From Halobellus salinus (GTDB lineage: Archaea > Halobacteriota > Halobacteria > Halobacteriales > Haloferacaceae): a stretch of 64,000 nucleotides of DNA. How positions within the stretch are numbered: position 1 is the stretch's first letter; every line of letters begins with the position of its first letter. Position numbers and translations under genes: made by a program. Of the stretch, positions 30,978 to 38,223 are shown piece by piece. The notes beneath the pieces were generated by a model. The model did not search any database. It saw only the letters and a list, made by a program, of their open reading frames with translations, and was not told where the DNA came from. The stretch is from positions 25,218 through 89,217 of the forward strand of contig NZ_BMOC01000015.1 in assembly GCF_014646875.1 (NCBI RefSeq), given 5' to 3'.

Positions 30978-31643
30978 CTACTCCAGATATCCGAGCGCGT
31001 CCTCGACCCGGGTCAGCTCCGGCCCGGTGGTATCCTCGCCAGCGACGTAGCCCGCCTCGGTGGCGACCAAGCCCGACCCGACCAGCGGGGCGCCGTAGTT
31101 GACGGTCCCGATGTCCGCGCGGACGTCGAGCCGCTCTTCGACCGCCTCGATCTCCGGCTCGCGGGCTTTCGGGTGGCAGAGCACGCCCTGGTTGGTCGCG
31201 ACCGCCGCGGTCCCCACAGTCCGAACGTCGGCGATGTCGCCGCGCTCAACGGGGACCTCAAGCGCCGATTTAACGGCGTCGACCGCGTCGTCCGAGAGAT
31301 CCGGGTGGACGTACGCGCCGTAGTCGTTCGCGAGCACAACGTTGCCCGCGGCGTTGATCCGGCCGGGCAGCTCCGTCACGGGAACCCCTGCGGCCGACTC
31401 GATGGTCTCTTTCTCGCGCTCCTTCGCCCGGCTGGTGACAAGCAGCCCGTTCTCGTTGCCGACCACCAGGGCGCCAGCGGTCCCGGAGCCACCGACAGTC
31501 GTCGCCACCGCGGGGACGCCGAGTTCGTCGCTCATCGCGTCGACGACGTCGCTCTCGGCATCCGAACGAACGACGAGAACGTGGTCCGTCGCGCGGGCGA
31601 ACACGCCGACGTACGGCGACCCGGCGAAGGAGGCGCGGAGCAC
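30978..31643 (-). CDS. Translation initiation factor 6
   Basis: aIF-6 binds the 50S subunit and stops premature joining to 30S. The 221-residue pentein-fold protein begins at a GTG one base after the L31e stop, giving [19 protein letters not shown]. Repeated segments such as [27 protein letters not shown] and [13 protein letters not shown] reflect the five-fold pseudosymmetry. It is co-transcribed with L39e and L31e in the order common across archaea. Confidence 0.96.
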   Translation of the reverse strand: MLRASFAGSPYVGVFARATDHVLVVRSDAESDVVDAMSDELGVPAVATTVGGSGTAGALVVGNENGLLVTSRAKEREKETIESAAGVPVTELPGRINAAGNVVLANDYGAYVHPDLSDDAVDAVKSALEVPVERGDIADVRTVGTAAVATNQGVLCHPKAREPEIEAVEERLDVRADIGTVNYGAPLVGSGLVATEAGYVAGEDTTGPELTRVEDALGYLE

Positions 31644-31644
31644 G

Positions 31645-31923
31645 TTATTCGGCCGGCTCCGCCTCGACGATCGACTCGCCGTCCTCGTCGAACCGGGCGG
31701 CGCGAACGCGGAGCTTGCTCGGGGGCTTCTGCTTCCCACGAGCCCACACCGTCTCGTTGAGCGAGGGATCCAGCCGGACTGCGTCCTCGTCGACGCTGAA
31801 CTGCGTCGCGAGGTGTTCGCGGATCAGTGCCATCGCCCGCCCCGCCTGCTCGTGGCCGGGAACGGCTTTGACATCCCGGAGCGGCACCGTGACGACGCGC
31901 TCCTCGAAGTCGCTTGCACTCAT
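31645..31923 (-). CDS. rpl31e: 50S ribosomal protein L31e
   Basis: The 92-residue protein shows [20 protein letters not shown] and [20 protein letters not shown], the recognisable L31e core near the peptide exit tunnel. It starts two bases after the L39e stop and ends one base before the aIF-6 GTG. Confidence 0.96.
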   Translation of the reverse strand: MSASDFEERVVTVPLRDVKAVPGHEQAGRAMALIREHLATQFSVDEDAVRLDPSLNETVWARGKQKPPSKLRVRAARFDEDGESIVEAEPAE

Positions 31924-31925
31924 CC

Positions 31926-32078
31926 TTACTCGTCCGTGTCGCTACGGCGCCAGTTGCGTCGCTTGGGGTTTCGCGTGACGTCCATGTCGGTCTTCATCAT
32001 CACCCACGCGGGGACCCGCGTGTTCTGCCGCTCTAGCTTCGCAAGCCGCTTCTTTTTGGCCTTCGAGTTGTTGCCCAT
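31926..32078 (-). CDS. rpl39e: 50S ribosomal protein L39e
   Basis: This 50-residue, very basic protein reads [20 protein letters not shown] and continues with [11 protein letters not shown] and [14 protein letters not shown], a clear L39e that lines the exit tunnel. It is the first gene of the L39e-L31e-aIF-6 operon. It is one of the few basic proteins in the window, as expected for a buried ribosomal protein. Confidence 0.96.
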   Translation of the reverse strand: MGNNSKAKKKRLAKLERQNTRVPAWVMMKTDMDVTRNPKRRNWRRSDTDE

Positions 32079-32103
32079 AGTGATCGCTCATACCGCCGCA
32101 CCG

Positions 32104-32110
32104 CATAAAA
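32104..32110 (-). promoter_or_regulatory. TATA box of the rpl39e operon
   Basis: TTTTATG on the minus strand is centred 29 nt before the ATG at 32078, so the mRNA should start about at the initiation codon. Confidence 0.6.
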
Positions 32111-32209
32111 TCCTGTTCCTTTGCGGGCGATCCGGTTCGACTGGGAGCTGCGACTCCGGGGTCGCGCGTCGGTAGCGTCTTGCCCCTGGCGGGGGTACGT
32201 ATAGGGGCA

Positions 32210-32662
32210 ATGTCAGACGAGGTTGTTCGGCTCCTGCAGAAAGCCTACCAGGACGAGATCGAGACCGTGATGAACTACATGACCAACTCCATCGTCCTCG
32301 ACGGCGTCCGCGCCGAGGAGATCAAGGAGTCCCTCCAGCAGGAGGTCCAGGAGGAACTCGGCCACGCCGAACAGCTGGGCAACCGGCTGAAGCAACTCGA
32401 CGAGAACCCACCGGGCTCGACCGCGTTCGAGGCCACGCAGACGAGCCTCCAACCTCCCGAGGACACCACCGACGTGCTCTCGGTCATCGACGGGGTGCTC
32501 GACGCCGAGGAGGGCGCGATCGAGACCTACCGGGCGCTTATCTCGGCCGCCGAAGAGGCGGACGACCCCGTGACCGAGGATCTCGCGGTGACCCTGCTCG
32601 CCGACGAGGAGGCCCACCGCACGGAGTTCCGCGGGTACCGGAAGGAGTACAGTCGAGAGTAG
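32210..32662 (+). CDS. Ferritin-like/rubrerythrin-fold protein
   Basis: The 150-residue four-helix protein has paired metal-binding positions: an EIET in helix 1, EELGHAEQLG in helix 2, EEGAIETYRALI in helix 3 and ADEEAHRTEFRGY in helix 4. This E...ExxH...E...ExxH pattern is that of bacterioferritin- and DPS-like di-iron proteins. Role could be iron storage or peroxide protection. The ATG at 32210 gives MSDEVVRLLQKAYQDE; a frame-extending GTG/CTG region upstream is not supported. Confidence 0.85.
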   Translation: MSDEVVRLLQKAYQDEIETVMNYMTNSIVLDGVRAEEIKESLQQEVQEELGHAEQLGNRLKQLDENPPGSTAFEATQTSLQPPEDTTDVLSVIDGVLDAEEGAIETYRALISAAEEADDPVTEDLAVTLLADEEAHRTEFRGYRKEYSRE

Positions 32663-32694
32663 TCGAGGAGGCAATCGACCCCAGGCCGACGCAC

Positions 32695-33420
32695 TCACAC
32701 CGGAACCACGCCCACGACCGCAACCCCGACGAGCCCGGCCGTGACGGCAAGTCCGACGGCGTCGGCCCGGCCGAACCGGAGTTCCGGAAGCGTCGGGTTC
32801 CACGCGAAACACCGCGCCCGGAGCGCGAGCGCCAGTTGGTCGGCCCGCCCCAACGCCCGTCGGATCCCCGCCGCGGCGACGACCGTCATCCGATCTCTCA
32901 GCCCCTGTTCCCCGCCCACCCGGGCTGCCGACGCGTCCCGGACCCGTCGGAGATCCGCCCGCAACAGGGGGAGAAACCGGAATACGAGCGCCACGCCGAC
33001 CCCGAGGAGCCGGCCCGGACGGCCGGGCACCAGCCGTTGGATCGCCGCCCGGGACTCCCTGACCGGCGTTGTGTGGAGGTAGACCGCCGAAACGGCGAGC
33101 ACGAGCAGGACCCGGTAGCTCGCAAGCACCGGGCCGGTCGCCGCTCCGGGGTCGACGCCGACGCTCCACGGCCGGATCTCAACGACCGAGACAACCGGCC
33201 CAGCGACCAGAAACGGCAGCGCGGGGAGGTAGCCTCGGATCGCATCAACCGGAGAGAGCCGCCCGGCAGCGAGGAACACGGCCGCGACGAGCGTGAACCC
33301 GGCCAGTCCACGGGGCGTGGTGTAGACGAACGCCGCAGCGGCGAAGGCGGCCTGCGCCAGCAGTTTCGTCCGCGGGTCGAGCCGGTGGGCGAGGGAGTCG
33401 CCAGGGGTGTAGCTCAGCAT
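32695..33420 (-). CDS. ECF transporter T component (biotin module)
   Basis: The 241-residue membrane protein is the EcfT/CbiQ-type scaffold that couples ATP hydrolysis to the substrate subunit. It begins MLSYTPGDSLAHRLDPRTKL and has four or five hydrophobic segments and the Ala-Arg-x coupling motif region AARCFAW-like (ALRARCFAWNP). The start overlaps the ATPase gene by seven bases. With EcfA and BioY it completes a dedicated biotin importer (BioMNY). Confidence 0.9.
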   Translation of the reverse strand: MLSYTPGDSLAHRLDPRTKLLAQAAFAAAAFVYTTPRGLAGFTLVAAVFLAAGRLSPVDAIRGYLPALPFLVAGPVVSVVEIRPWSVGVDPGAATGPVLASYRVLLVLAVSAVYLHTTPVRESRAAIQRLVPGRPGRLLGVGVALVFRFLPLLRADLRRVRDASAARVGGEQGLRDRMTVVAAAGIRRALGRADQLALALRARCFAWNPTLPELRFGRADAVGLAVTAGLVGVAVVGVVPV

Positions 33421-34190
33421 CGTCGGTCCCGTGGTGCCGCGTCCGACGACCCGTCCCCGTCGGGGCCGGCGCTCGTCGACCCACACGCCGGATCCGGAAC
33501 CCGAACCCCGTACGCCGGCAGCGATGCGGCCGCCTCGTCGGGCGGTGCATCGACGACGACCCGGCCCTCGGCCATCGCCACGACCCGATCCGCGAGGTCG
33601 AGCACGTCCCGGAGGTCGTGGGTCACGATTACCAGTCCCGTGCCCGAGGCGCTGAGTTCCCTGAGTCGGTCGACGACGGACGTCCGCGCCGGCGCGTCGA
33701 GCCCGGTGAACGGCTCGTCGAGGACGAGATGATCCGGCTCCATAGCGAGCGCGCCGGCGACCGCGACCCGCTGGCGCTCCCCGCCGGAGAGTTCGCCGAC
33801 TCTGACACCCTTGCGCCCGTCGAGGTCCACTGCCGACAGCGATGCCGCCACGCGGCGGTCGATCTCCGCGCGACCGAGTCCGAGGTTCTCCGGCCCGAAC
33901 GCCACGTCGGCGCCGACGGTGGCGGCGACGAGTTGGTCCCGCGGCTCCTGGAACACGATACCGACGGCGGTCCGCGCGGCGACGAGATCCGCTCCGACGC
34001 GGCGACCGTTCACCTCGACTCGGCCCTCGTCCGACTCCAGCAGCCCGTTGAAATGGCGGACCAGCGTGGTCTTCCCGGACCCGTTCGCGCCCGCGAGCAC
34101 GACGCATTCCCCGTCCGGGATCGACAGCGACACGCTGTCGACTGCGACGACGTCGCCGTAGCGGTGGACGAGGTTGACGGTCCGGATCAC
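33414..34190 (-). CDS. ECF transporter ATP-binding protein (biotin module)
   Basis: The 258-residue ATPase has Walker A GANGSGKTTL, Q-loop VFQEPRDQLVAATVGADVAFGPENLGL (typical of EcfA/CbiO), signature LSGGERQRVAVA, Walker B LVLDEPFTGLDA and the switch His in IVTHDLRD. One ATPase gene is present, so a homodimer is likely. It lies 28 bases after bioY. Confidence 0.92.
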   Translation of the reverse strand: MIRTVNLVHRYGDVVAVDSVSLSIPDGECVVLAGANGSGKTTLVRHFNGLLESDEGRVEVNGRRVGADLVAARTAVGIVFQEPRDQLVAATVGADVAFGPENLGLGRAEIDRRVAASLSAVDLDGRKGVRVGELSGGERQRVAVAGALAMEPDHLVLDEPFTGLDAPARTSVVDRLRELSASGTGLVIVTHDLRDVLDLADRVVAMAEGRVVVDAPPDEAAASLPAYGVRVPDPACGSTSAGPDGDGSSDAAPRDRRC

Positions 34191-34218
34191 GGGCGGGACA
34201 GATCCATCGGCGACACTG

Positions 34219-34800
34219 TCAGGCCGCCGCGGCGGCGTCGCTCCGGACGATCCCCACAGCGGCGGCGATCTTCACCGCCTCAACGGGGACGAACGCAACC
34301 GCGCTCACCACGAACGCCTCGACCAGCCCGACGTCCTGGACCACGGCGAACCCGACGGTCCCCAGCGCGTAGATCACGGCAGTCCCGGCGACCATCGCTG
34401 TCACGAGCCGGACGGTCCGGACTGCCTCCGGGTCTGCAAGCCCGTCGAACCCGTGGACAACGGCCCCGACCAGCGCCGCCGCGATCGGGTACGACCAGAG
34501 GAAGCCCGCGGTCGACCCAGCCAGCGGGCCGAGCCCCGCCGATCCGCCCGCGAAGACCGGCGCGCCCGCCGCCCCCGCGGCGAGGTAGAAGGTCAAAGAG
34601 GCGCCGCCCCAGACGGGACCGAGGAAGATCCCCGCGAGGAACACGCCCAACACCTGGAGGCTCACCGGGACCGGCGAGACCGGATTCGGGAACGATACGT
34701 ACGCGAACGCGCCGGTGAGCGCCGCGAACAGCGCCGCGCGCGCGACGTTGCCCGCGACCTCCTCCCCGACGAGCTCGACCGTCTCCGTCTCTGTCGCCAT
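34219..34800 (-). CDS. bioY: Biotin ECF transporter substrate-binding protein
   Basis: BioY is the integral membrane biotin-binding subunit. The 193-residue protein has six hydrophobic segments and the family motif VSLQVLGVFLAGIFLGPVWG near residue 45, followed by the AGAAGAPVFAGGSAGLGPLAGSTAGFL stretch, whose Gly-rich form is the BioY signature. It is first in the bioY-ecfA-ecfT operon. A TATA box at 34825-34830 sits inside a BirA-box-like palindrome, so biotin-dependent repression is likely. Confidence 0.93.
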   Translation of the reverse strand: MATETETVELVGEEVAGNVARAALFAALTGAFAYVSFPNPVSPVPVSLQVLGVFLAGIFLGPVWGGASLTFYLAAGAAGAPVFAGGSAGLGPLAGSTAGFLWSYPIAAALVGAVVHGFDGLADPEAVRTVRLVTAMVAGTAVIYALGTVGFAVVQDVGLVEAFVVSAVAFVPVEAVKIAAAVGIVRSDAAAAA

Positions 34801-34815
34801 ACCGACACCAACCTC

Positions 34816-34843
34816 GTAAACCTGTTTTAATCGTTCGGTTTAC
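34816..34843. promoter_or_regulatory. BirA-box-like operator over the bioY TATA box
   Basis: GTAAACC (34816-34822) and GGTTTAC (34837-34843) are exact inverted repeats 14 nt apart. Extended by two bases each side they match the published biotin-operator half-sites TTGTAAACC / GGTTTACAA at 8 of 9 positions each. The spacer contains TTTTAA, the TATA box of bioY, whose centre is 28 nt from the ATG at 34800. Binding of a biotin-loaded BirA with an HTH domain would block the promoter. The divergent cmi4-like promoter is next to it. Confidence 0.7.
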
Positions 34844-34851
34844 CACAGCAA

Positions 34852-34859
34852 CATTTGTA
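34852..34859 (+). promoter_or_regulatory. TATA-like box of the Cmi4-like gene
   Basis: catttgta is centred about 29 nt before the ATG at 34885. It lies nine bases from the BirA-like operator, so the operator could affect both directions. Confidence 0.4.
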
Positions 34860-34884
34860 GGTCACGCGCCCGTGCCCCTCAACT

Positions 34885-35565
34885 ATGGACGAAAAGACCG
34901 CCGACCTCCGGGACCTCTTCGTGGAGACCACCGGCGAGGAAGCGGTGACCGAGTCCCAGACCGCCGCTCGCGGGTCGCTGTCGGCCGGAGACGCCGACGA
35001 CGACGCGGTCGACGAGCGGCTCGCGGCCATCGTCGGCGAGATGGCCGATCGCGACGGGTTCGATTCGAACCTCCCCGAATCGGATCTGTGTCGCGTGGTG
35101 CGGGCGTTCTTCGACCCCGACACCGACGCTGCCGGTCCCGCGACGTGGTCCGCAGCGGCCGACGCGGCGGTGGCGGAGTCGCTGTCGGCGGATGTCGACG
35201 CCGACGCGGTGTTCCGCGCCCGACTGGATCTCCACCTCGTCGCCGAGGCCGACCGCGATGCGCCGGTCCCGTACGCCGACCTCCGGGCACTCGTCTCCGA
35301 GGCGTCTGCACCCGACGAGCCGGCTGCCGCCGACGACGGGGCGCTCGCGGCGGCGCTTCCGGAGAGCGTGGAGCCGGAGACGGCCAGTCGGTGCCGCCGG
35401 GTCGTTGCGGCCGACCTCGCCTCCCGGCGGGTGAACCACCGGTACCGCGACGCGTTCGCCGATCTCCTCACTGACGCGGAGATATCCACTCGTCTCGCTG
35501 CCGACGCCCGCCGCGACGGCCTCGAGGAAGCCACCGAGGACCTCGAGACCGACGTGTCGCTGTAG
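34885..35565 (+). CDS. Conditioned medium-induced protein 4-like protein
   Basis: The 226-residue acidic protein begins MDEKTADLRDLFVETTGEEAVTE, which I recognise as the start of the haloarchaeal 'conditioned medium-induced protein 4' (Cmi4) family. It is helical, has two Cys and no membrane segment. The name comes from induction by spent medium in Natrialba; the biochemical role is unknown. It is divergent from bioY. Confidence 0.7.
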   Translation: MDEKTADLRDLFVETTGEEAVTESQTAARGSLSAGDADDDAVDERLAAIVGEMADRDGFDSNLPESDLCRVVRAFFDPDTDAAGPATWSAAADAAVAESLSADVDADAVFRARLDLHLVAEADRDAPVPYADLRALVSEASAPDEPAAADDGALAAALPESVEPETASRCRRVVAADLASRRVNHRYRDAFADLLTDAEISTRLAADARRDGLEEATEDLETDVSL

Positions 35566-35594
35566 CGGTTCGGGGGTCGGGTATGGCGGGGCCA

Positions 35595-35639
35595 TCACGA
35601 TGGGGAAGTGCAGGCGGGGCCTCACGATGGGGAAGTGCA
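35595..35639 (+). repeat. Direct repeat before the MacB-type operon
   Basis: tcacgatggggaagtgca occurs at 35595-35612 and 35622-35639, a period of 27 bases. It lies between the Cmi4-like gene and the ABC ATPase gene, 55-100 nt before the latter's start. It could be a duplicated regulatory site or simple slippage. Confidence 0.7.
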
Positions 35640-35693
35640 CCCGGCCACCCCGGTGGGGGAGGCGTTTTCCCGCTCCGGCGTCTACCTCAACTG

Positions 35694-36599
35694 ATGTGTC
35701 CACCACCGGACGGGCCGGTACCCGAGAGCAACGCCGGCGGTGACGCGGCGCCGGAGTCGGCCGGCGCCGCCGGTCTCGGGACCGACTCGCTCGTCACACT
35801 CGACGGGGTCACCAAAACCTACAACCTGGGCGGGACCGTCACCGCGCTCGACGACGTGTCGGTCTCGCTCGACGAGGGCTCCTACACCGCGGTGATGGGG
35901 CCGAGCGGGTCGGGGAAGTCGACGCTTCTCAATCTGGTCGGCGGGCTCGACACCGCCGATGCCGGGACCGTCCGCGTCGACGGCGTCGACCTGGGACGGG
36001 TCTCGGAGACCCGCCGCGCGGAGAAACGGGGGACTGCAATCGGGTTCGTGTTCCAGACGTTCAACCTGATGCCGCGGCTGACTGCGGTCGAGAACGTGTC
36101 GCTCCCGCTGGTGTTCGACGGGTGGCCTCGCGAAAAGCGGCTGGCCCGGGCGCGGGACGTGCTCAATGACGTCGGACTCGGCGACCGGTACGACCACAAA
36201 CCCGCGGAGCTCTCCGGCGGCCAGCGCCAGCGGGTCGCGATCGCCCGTGCGCTCGCGCCCGATCCGTCGCTGCTTCTGGCGGACGAACCCACCGGCAACG
36301 TGGACACCGACACCGGTGCGGCGATTATGCGCCTGCTCGCGGAGATCCACGACCGGGGAAACACCATCCTGCTCGTGACCCACGCCCGCCGGATCGCCGA
36401 ACACGCAGAGCGGATCGTCCACGTCCGGGACGGCCGGATCGAACGGATCGAAGCTGTCGAGCGCCGTCGCCCTTACGACGGCGGCGACCACGACGGAGGA
36501 GACACTGGCGCCCGCACCGGCACCGACGACCGCGACGGAGGCGACGCCGACGGATCACCCGCCCGCGACCCGGGGGTGGAGCCGGATGGATCCGCGTGA
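35694..36599 (+). CDS. ABC transporter ATP-binding protein, LolD/MacB type
   Basis: The 301-residue ATPase has Walker A GPSGSGKSTLLNLVGG, signature LSGGQRQRVAIARAL, Walker B LLLADEPTGNVDT and the switch His VTHARR. FQTFNLMPRLTAVENV is typical of the LolD/FtsE/MacB subgroup, which works with FtsX-fold permeases. Acidic Gly/Asp tails extend both termini. The ATG at 35694 gives MCPPPDGPVPES; the upstream extension contains only the repeat-encoded sequence. It overlaps the permease gene by 14 bases. Confidence 0.9.
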   Translation: MCPPPDGPVPESNAGGDAAPESAGAAGLGTDSLVTLDGVTKTYNLGGTVTALDDVSVSLDEGSYTAVMGPSGSGKSTLLNLVGGLDTADAGTVRVDGVDLGRVSETRRAEKRGTAIGFVFQTFNLMPRLTAVENVSLPLVFDGWPREKRLARARDVLNDVGLGDRYDHKPAELSGGQRQRVAIARALAPDPSLLLADEPTGNVDTDTGAAIMRLLAEIHDRGNTILLVTHARRIAEHAERIVHVRDGRIERIEAVERRRPYDGGDHDGGDTGARTGTDDRDGGDADGSPARDPGVEPDGSA

Positions 36600-37833
36600 G
36601 GCGCTCCGGATCGCGGCCCGGTCGATCCGCGCCCACCGGCTTCGCTCGGGACTGACGGTCGTCGGGATGGTGATCGGGATCGCGTCGGTGGTCGCGTTCG
36701 CGACGTTCGGCGCAAGCGTCCAGGCCGCCGTCATCGGCGACATCGGCGACACGAACGCCAACAACATCTTCGTCGCGCCCGCGAGTGTCGACGACGACTC
36801 CCCCGGGGGCGAGGAACTCGCCGCCACCCGCCCGGTGTTCACGGGGATCGACGTCGACCGGATCCGTGATCAGCCGGAGGTGACGGCGGTGATTCCACAG
36901 GGGCTGGTCGGGCTCTCGTCGGTCACGTACGGCAACCAGACTGTGGCACAGCAGCAGGCGACCGCGACAGTCCCGGCGACGTTCACCGACTCGAACACCG
37001 TCGCCGGGCGCGGGTTCGAGTCGGGCGCCGACGAGGCCGTTCTCAACGAGGCCGCCGCCCGGTCGTTCGACGAGAACGTCACCGTCGGCTCGACTCTCCG
37101 ACTCGCGCTGGCGTCGGGGGAGACCCGGAACGTCACGGTCGTCGGCATTGTCTCCGGCACCCGCGGCGGCTTCCTCTCGGGGTTCGGCGACGATACGCCC
37201 CGGATCTTCCTCCCGGTCGATCCGTTCTACGCGACGGTCATCGCGAGCCCCTCCGTCGGGGCCGATATCCGCGTGTATCCGCAACTCACGGTGGTCGCGG
37301 CCCCCGACGCGGTCCCCGGTGTGAAAGACCGGACCGAGGCGTATCTCACGACTGACTCCGACGCCGCCCAGTTGCTCGCGGATGGGACCGAGATCCGGGT
37401 CCAAACCAGCGAGGACATCGTCGGCGCAATCCAGGACGTGATCTCGCAGATCACCCGGTTCGTGACCGGGATCGCGGTGATCTCGCTCGTGGTCGCCGCC
37501 ATCGGCATCGCCAACATCACCCTCGTCTCCGTCACCGAGCGCACCAAGGAGATCGGGATCATGAAGGCCGTCGGCGCGACCAACCGCGACACGATGCAGC
37601 TGTTTCTCACCGAGTCGGTGTTGTTGGGCACCACCGGCGCGGTGCTTGGCGTGCCCGTCGGGCTCGCGGTCGCGTGGGGCGCGACGCGGTTCGCGGACGT
37701 CGCGCTCACGCTCGCCGTCGATTGGATGATTTTCGCGGTCGTGGTCGGGGTCGGCGTCGGGATTGTCGCCGGGCTCTACCCCGCGTGGCGCGCCTCGCGA
37801 GTCGACCCGATCGACGCGCTGCGCTACGAGTGA
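36586..37833 (+). CDS. MacB/FtsX-fold ABC permease
   Basis: The 415-residue permease has one N-terminal membrane helix (residues 17-40, preceded by IAARSIRAHRLRSGLT), an extracellular MacB-periplasmic-core-like domain of about 230 residues with several N-glycosylation sequons, then three C-terminal helices with VSVTERTKEIGIMKAVGAT and the closing YPAWRASRVDPIDALRYE. That architecture is a mechanotransmission-type exporter or lipoprotein/peptide releaser. Its substrate is unknown. Confidence 0.9.
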   Translation: MDPREALRIAARSIRAHRLRSGLTVVGMVIGIASVVAFATFGASVQAAVIGDIGDTNANNIFVAPASVDDDSPGGEELAATRPVFTGIDVDRIRDQPEVTAVIPQGLVGLSSVTYGNQTVAQQQATATVPATFTDSNTVAGRGFESGADEAVLNEAAARSFDENVTVGSTLRLALASGETRNVTVVGIVSGTRGGFLSGFGDDTPRIFLPVDPFYATVIASPSVGADIRVYPQLTVVAAPDAVPGVKDRTEAYLTTDSDAAQLLADGTEIRVQTSEDIVGAIQDVISQITRFVTGIAVISLVVAAIGIANITLVSVTERTKEIGIMKAVGATNRDTMQLFLTESVLLGTTGAVLGVPVGLAVAWGATRFADVALTLAVDWMIFAVVVGVGVGIVAGLYPAWRASRVDPIDALRYE

Positions 37834-38223
37834 CTCCAAATTTCAGTCATGATTTCGACACGCGAATCTGCGACCCCGGCTCGCTACTCCCGACTGCTGA
37901 CCGATTTCGCGCCGTTTTTGAAGATATATCCCGGACCGACATACCAATCGTAATTATCGAAAAGAAAAATAAGGTATTTATTCGGCCTGATACTCGGACG
38001 TGATGAGCCGGGGGCGACGGGGAGATTGCAGGGCAACAAGAGCCGCGGCTATCGGTGTCGCAACGCTGCCAGCGGCCGTCACACGGTCGTCCAGACGCGG
38101 GTTCCGCCGACGGGTTCGGCGTTCGACGCCGGAATGTGACCACCACTTCCGGGCGCCGGCGTCCGGTCGCGCGGTTCCGGCGCCTGTTTTGCTCCCCCGC
38201 CCCCGCTCAGGTAGGCATATCGG
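37834..38223. other. 390-bp gap with an AT-rich half and no convincing gene
   Basis: The first 165 bases are unusually AT-rich (for example tcgtaattatcgaaaagaaaaataaggta), the remainder GC-rich again. ggtatttatt (37972-37981) is a good TATA box candidate; a start codon follows at 38000-38003, but the frame it opens is Arg-rich and runs across the surface-protein start, so I do not call it. The region may carry a long 5' leader or an unrecognised small RNA. Confidence 0.4.
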
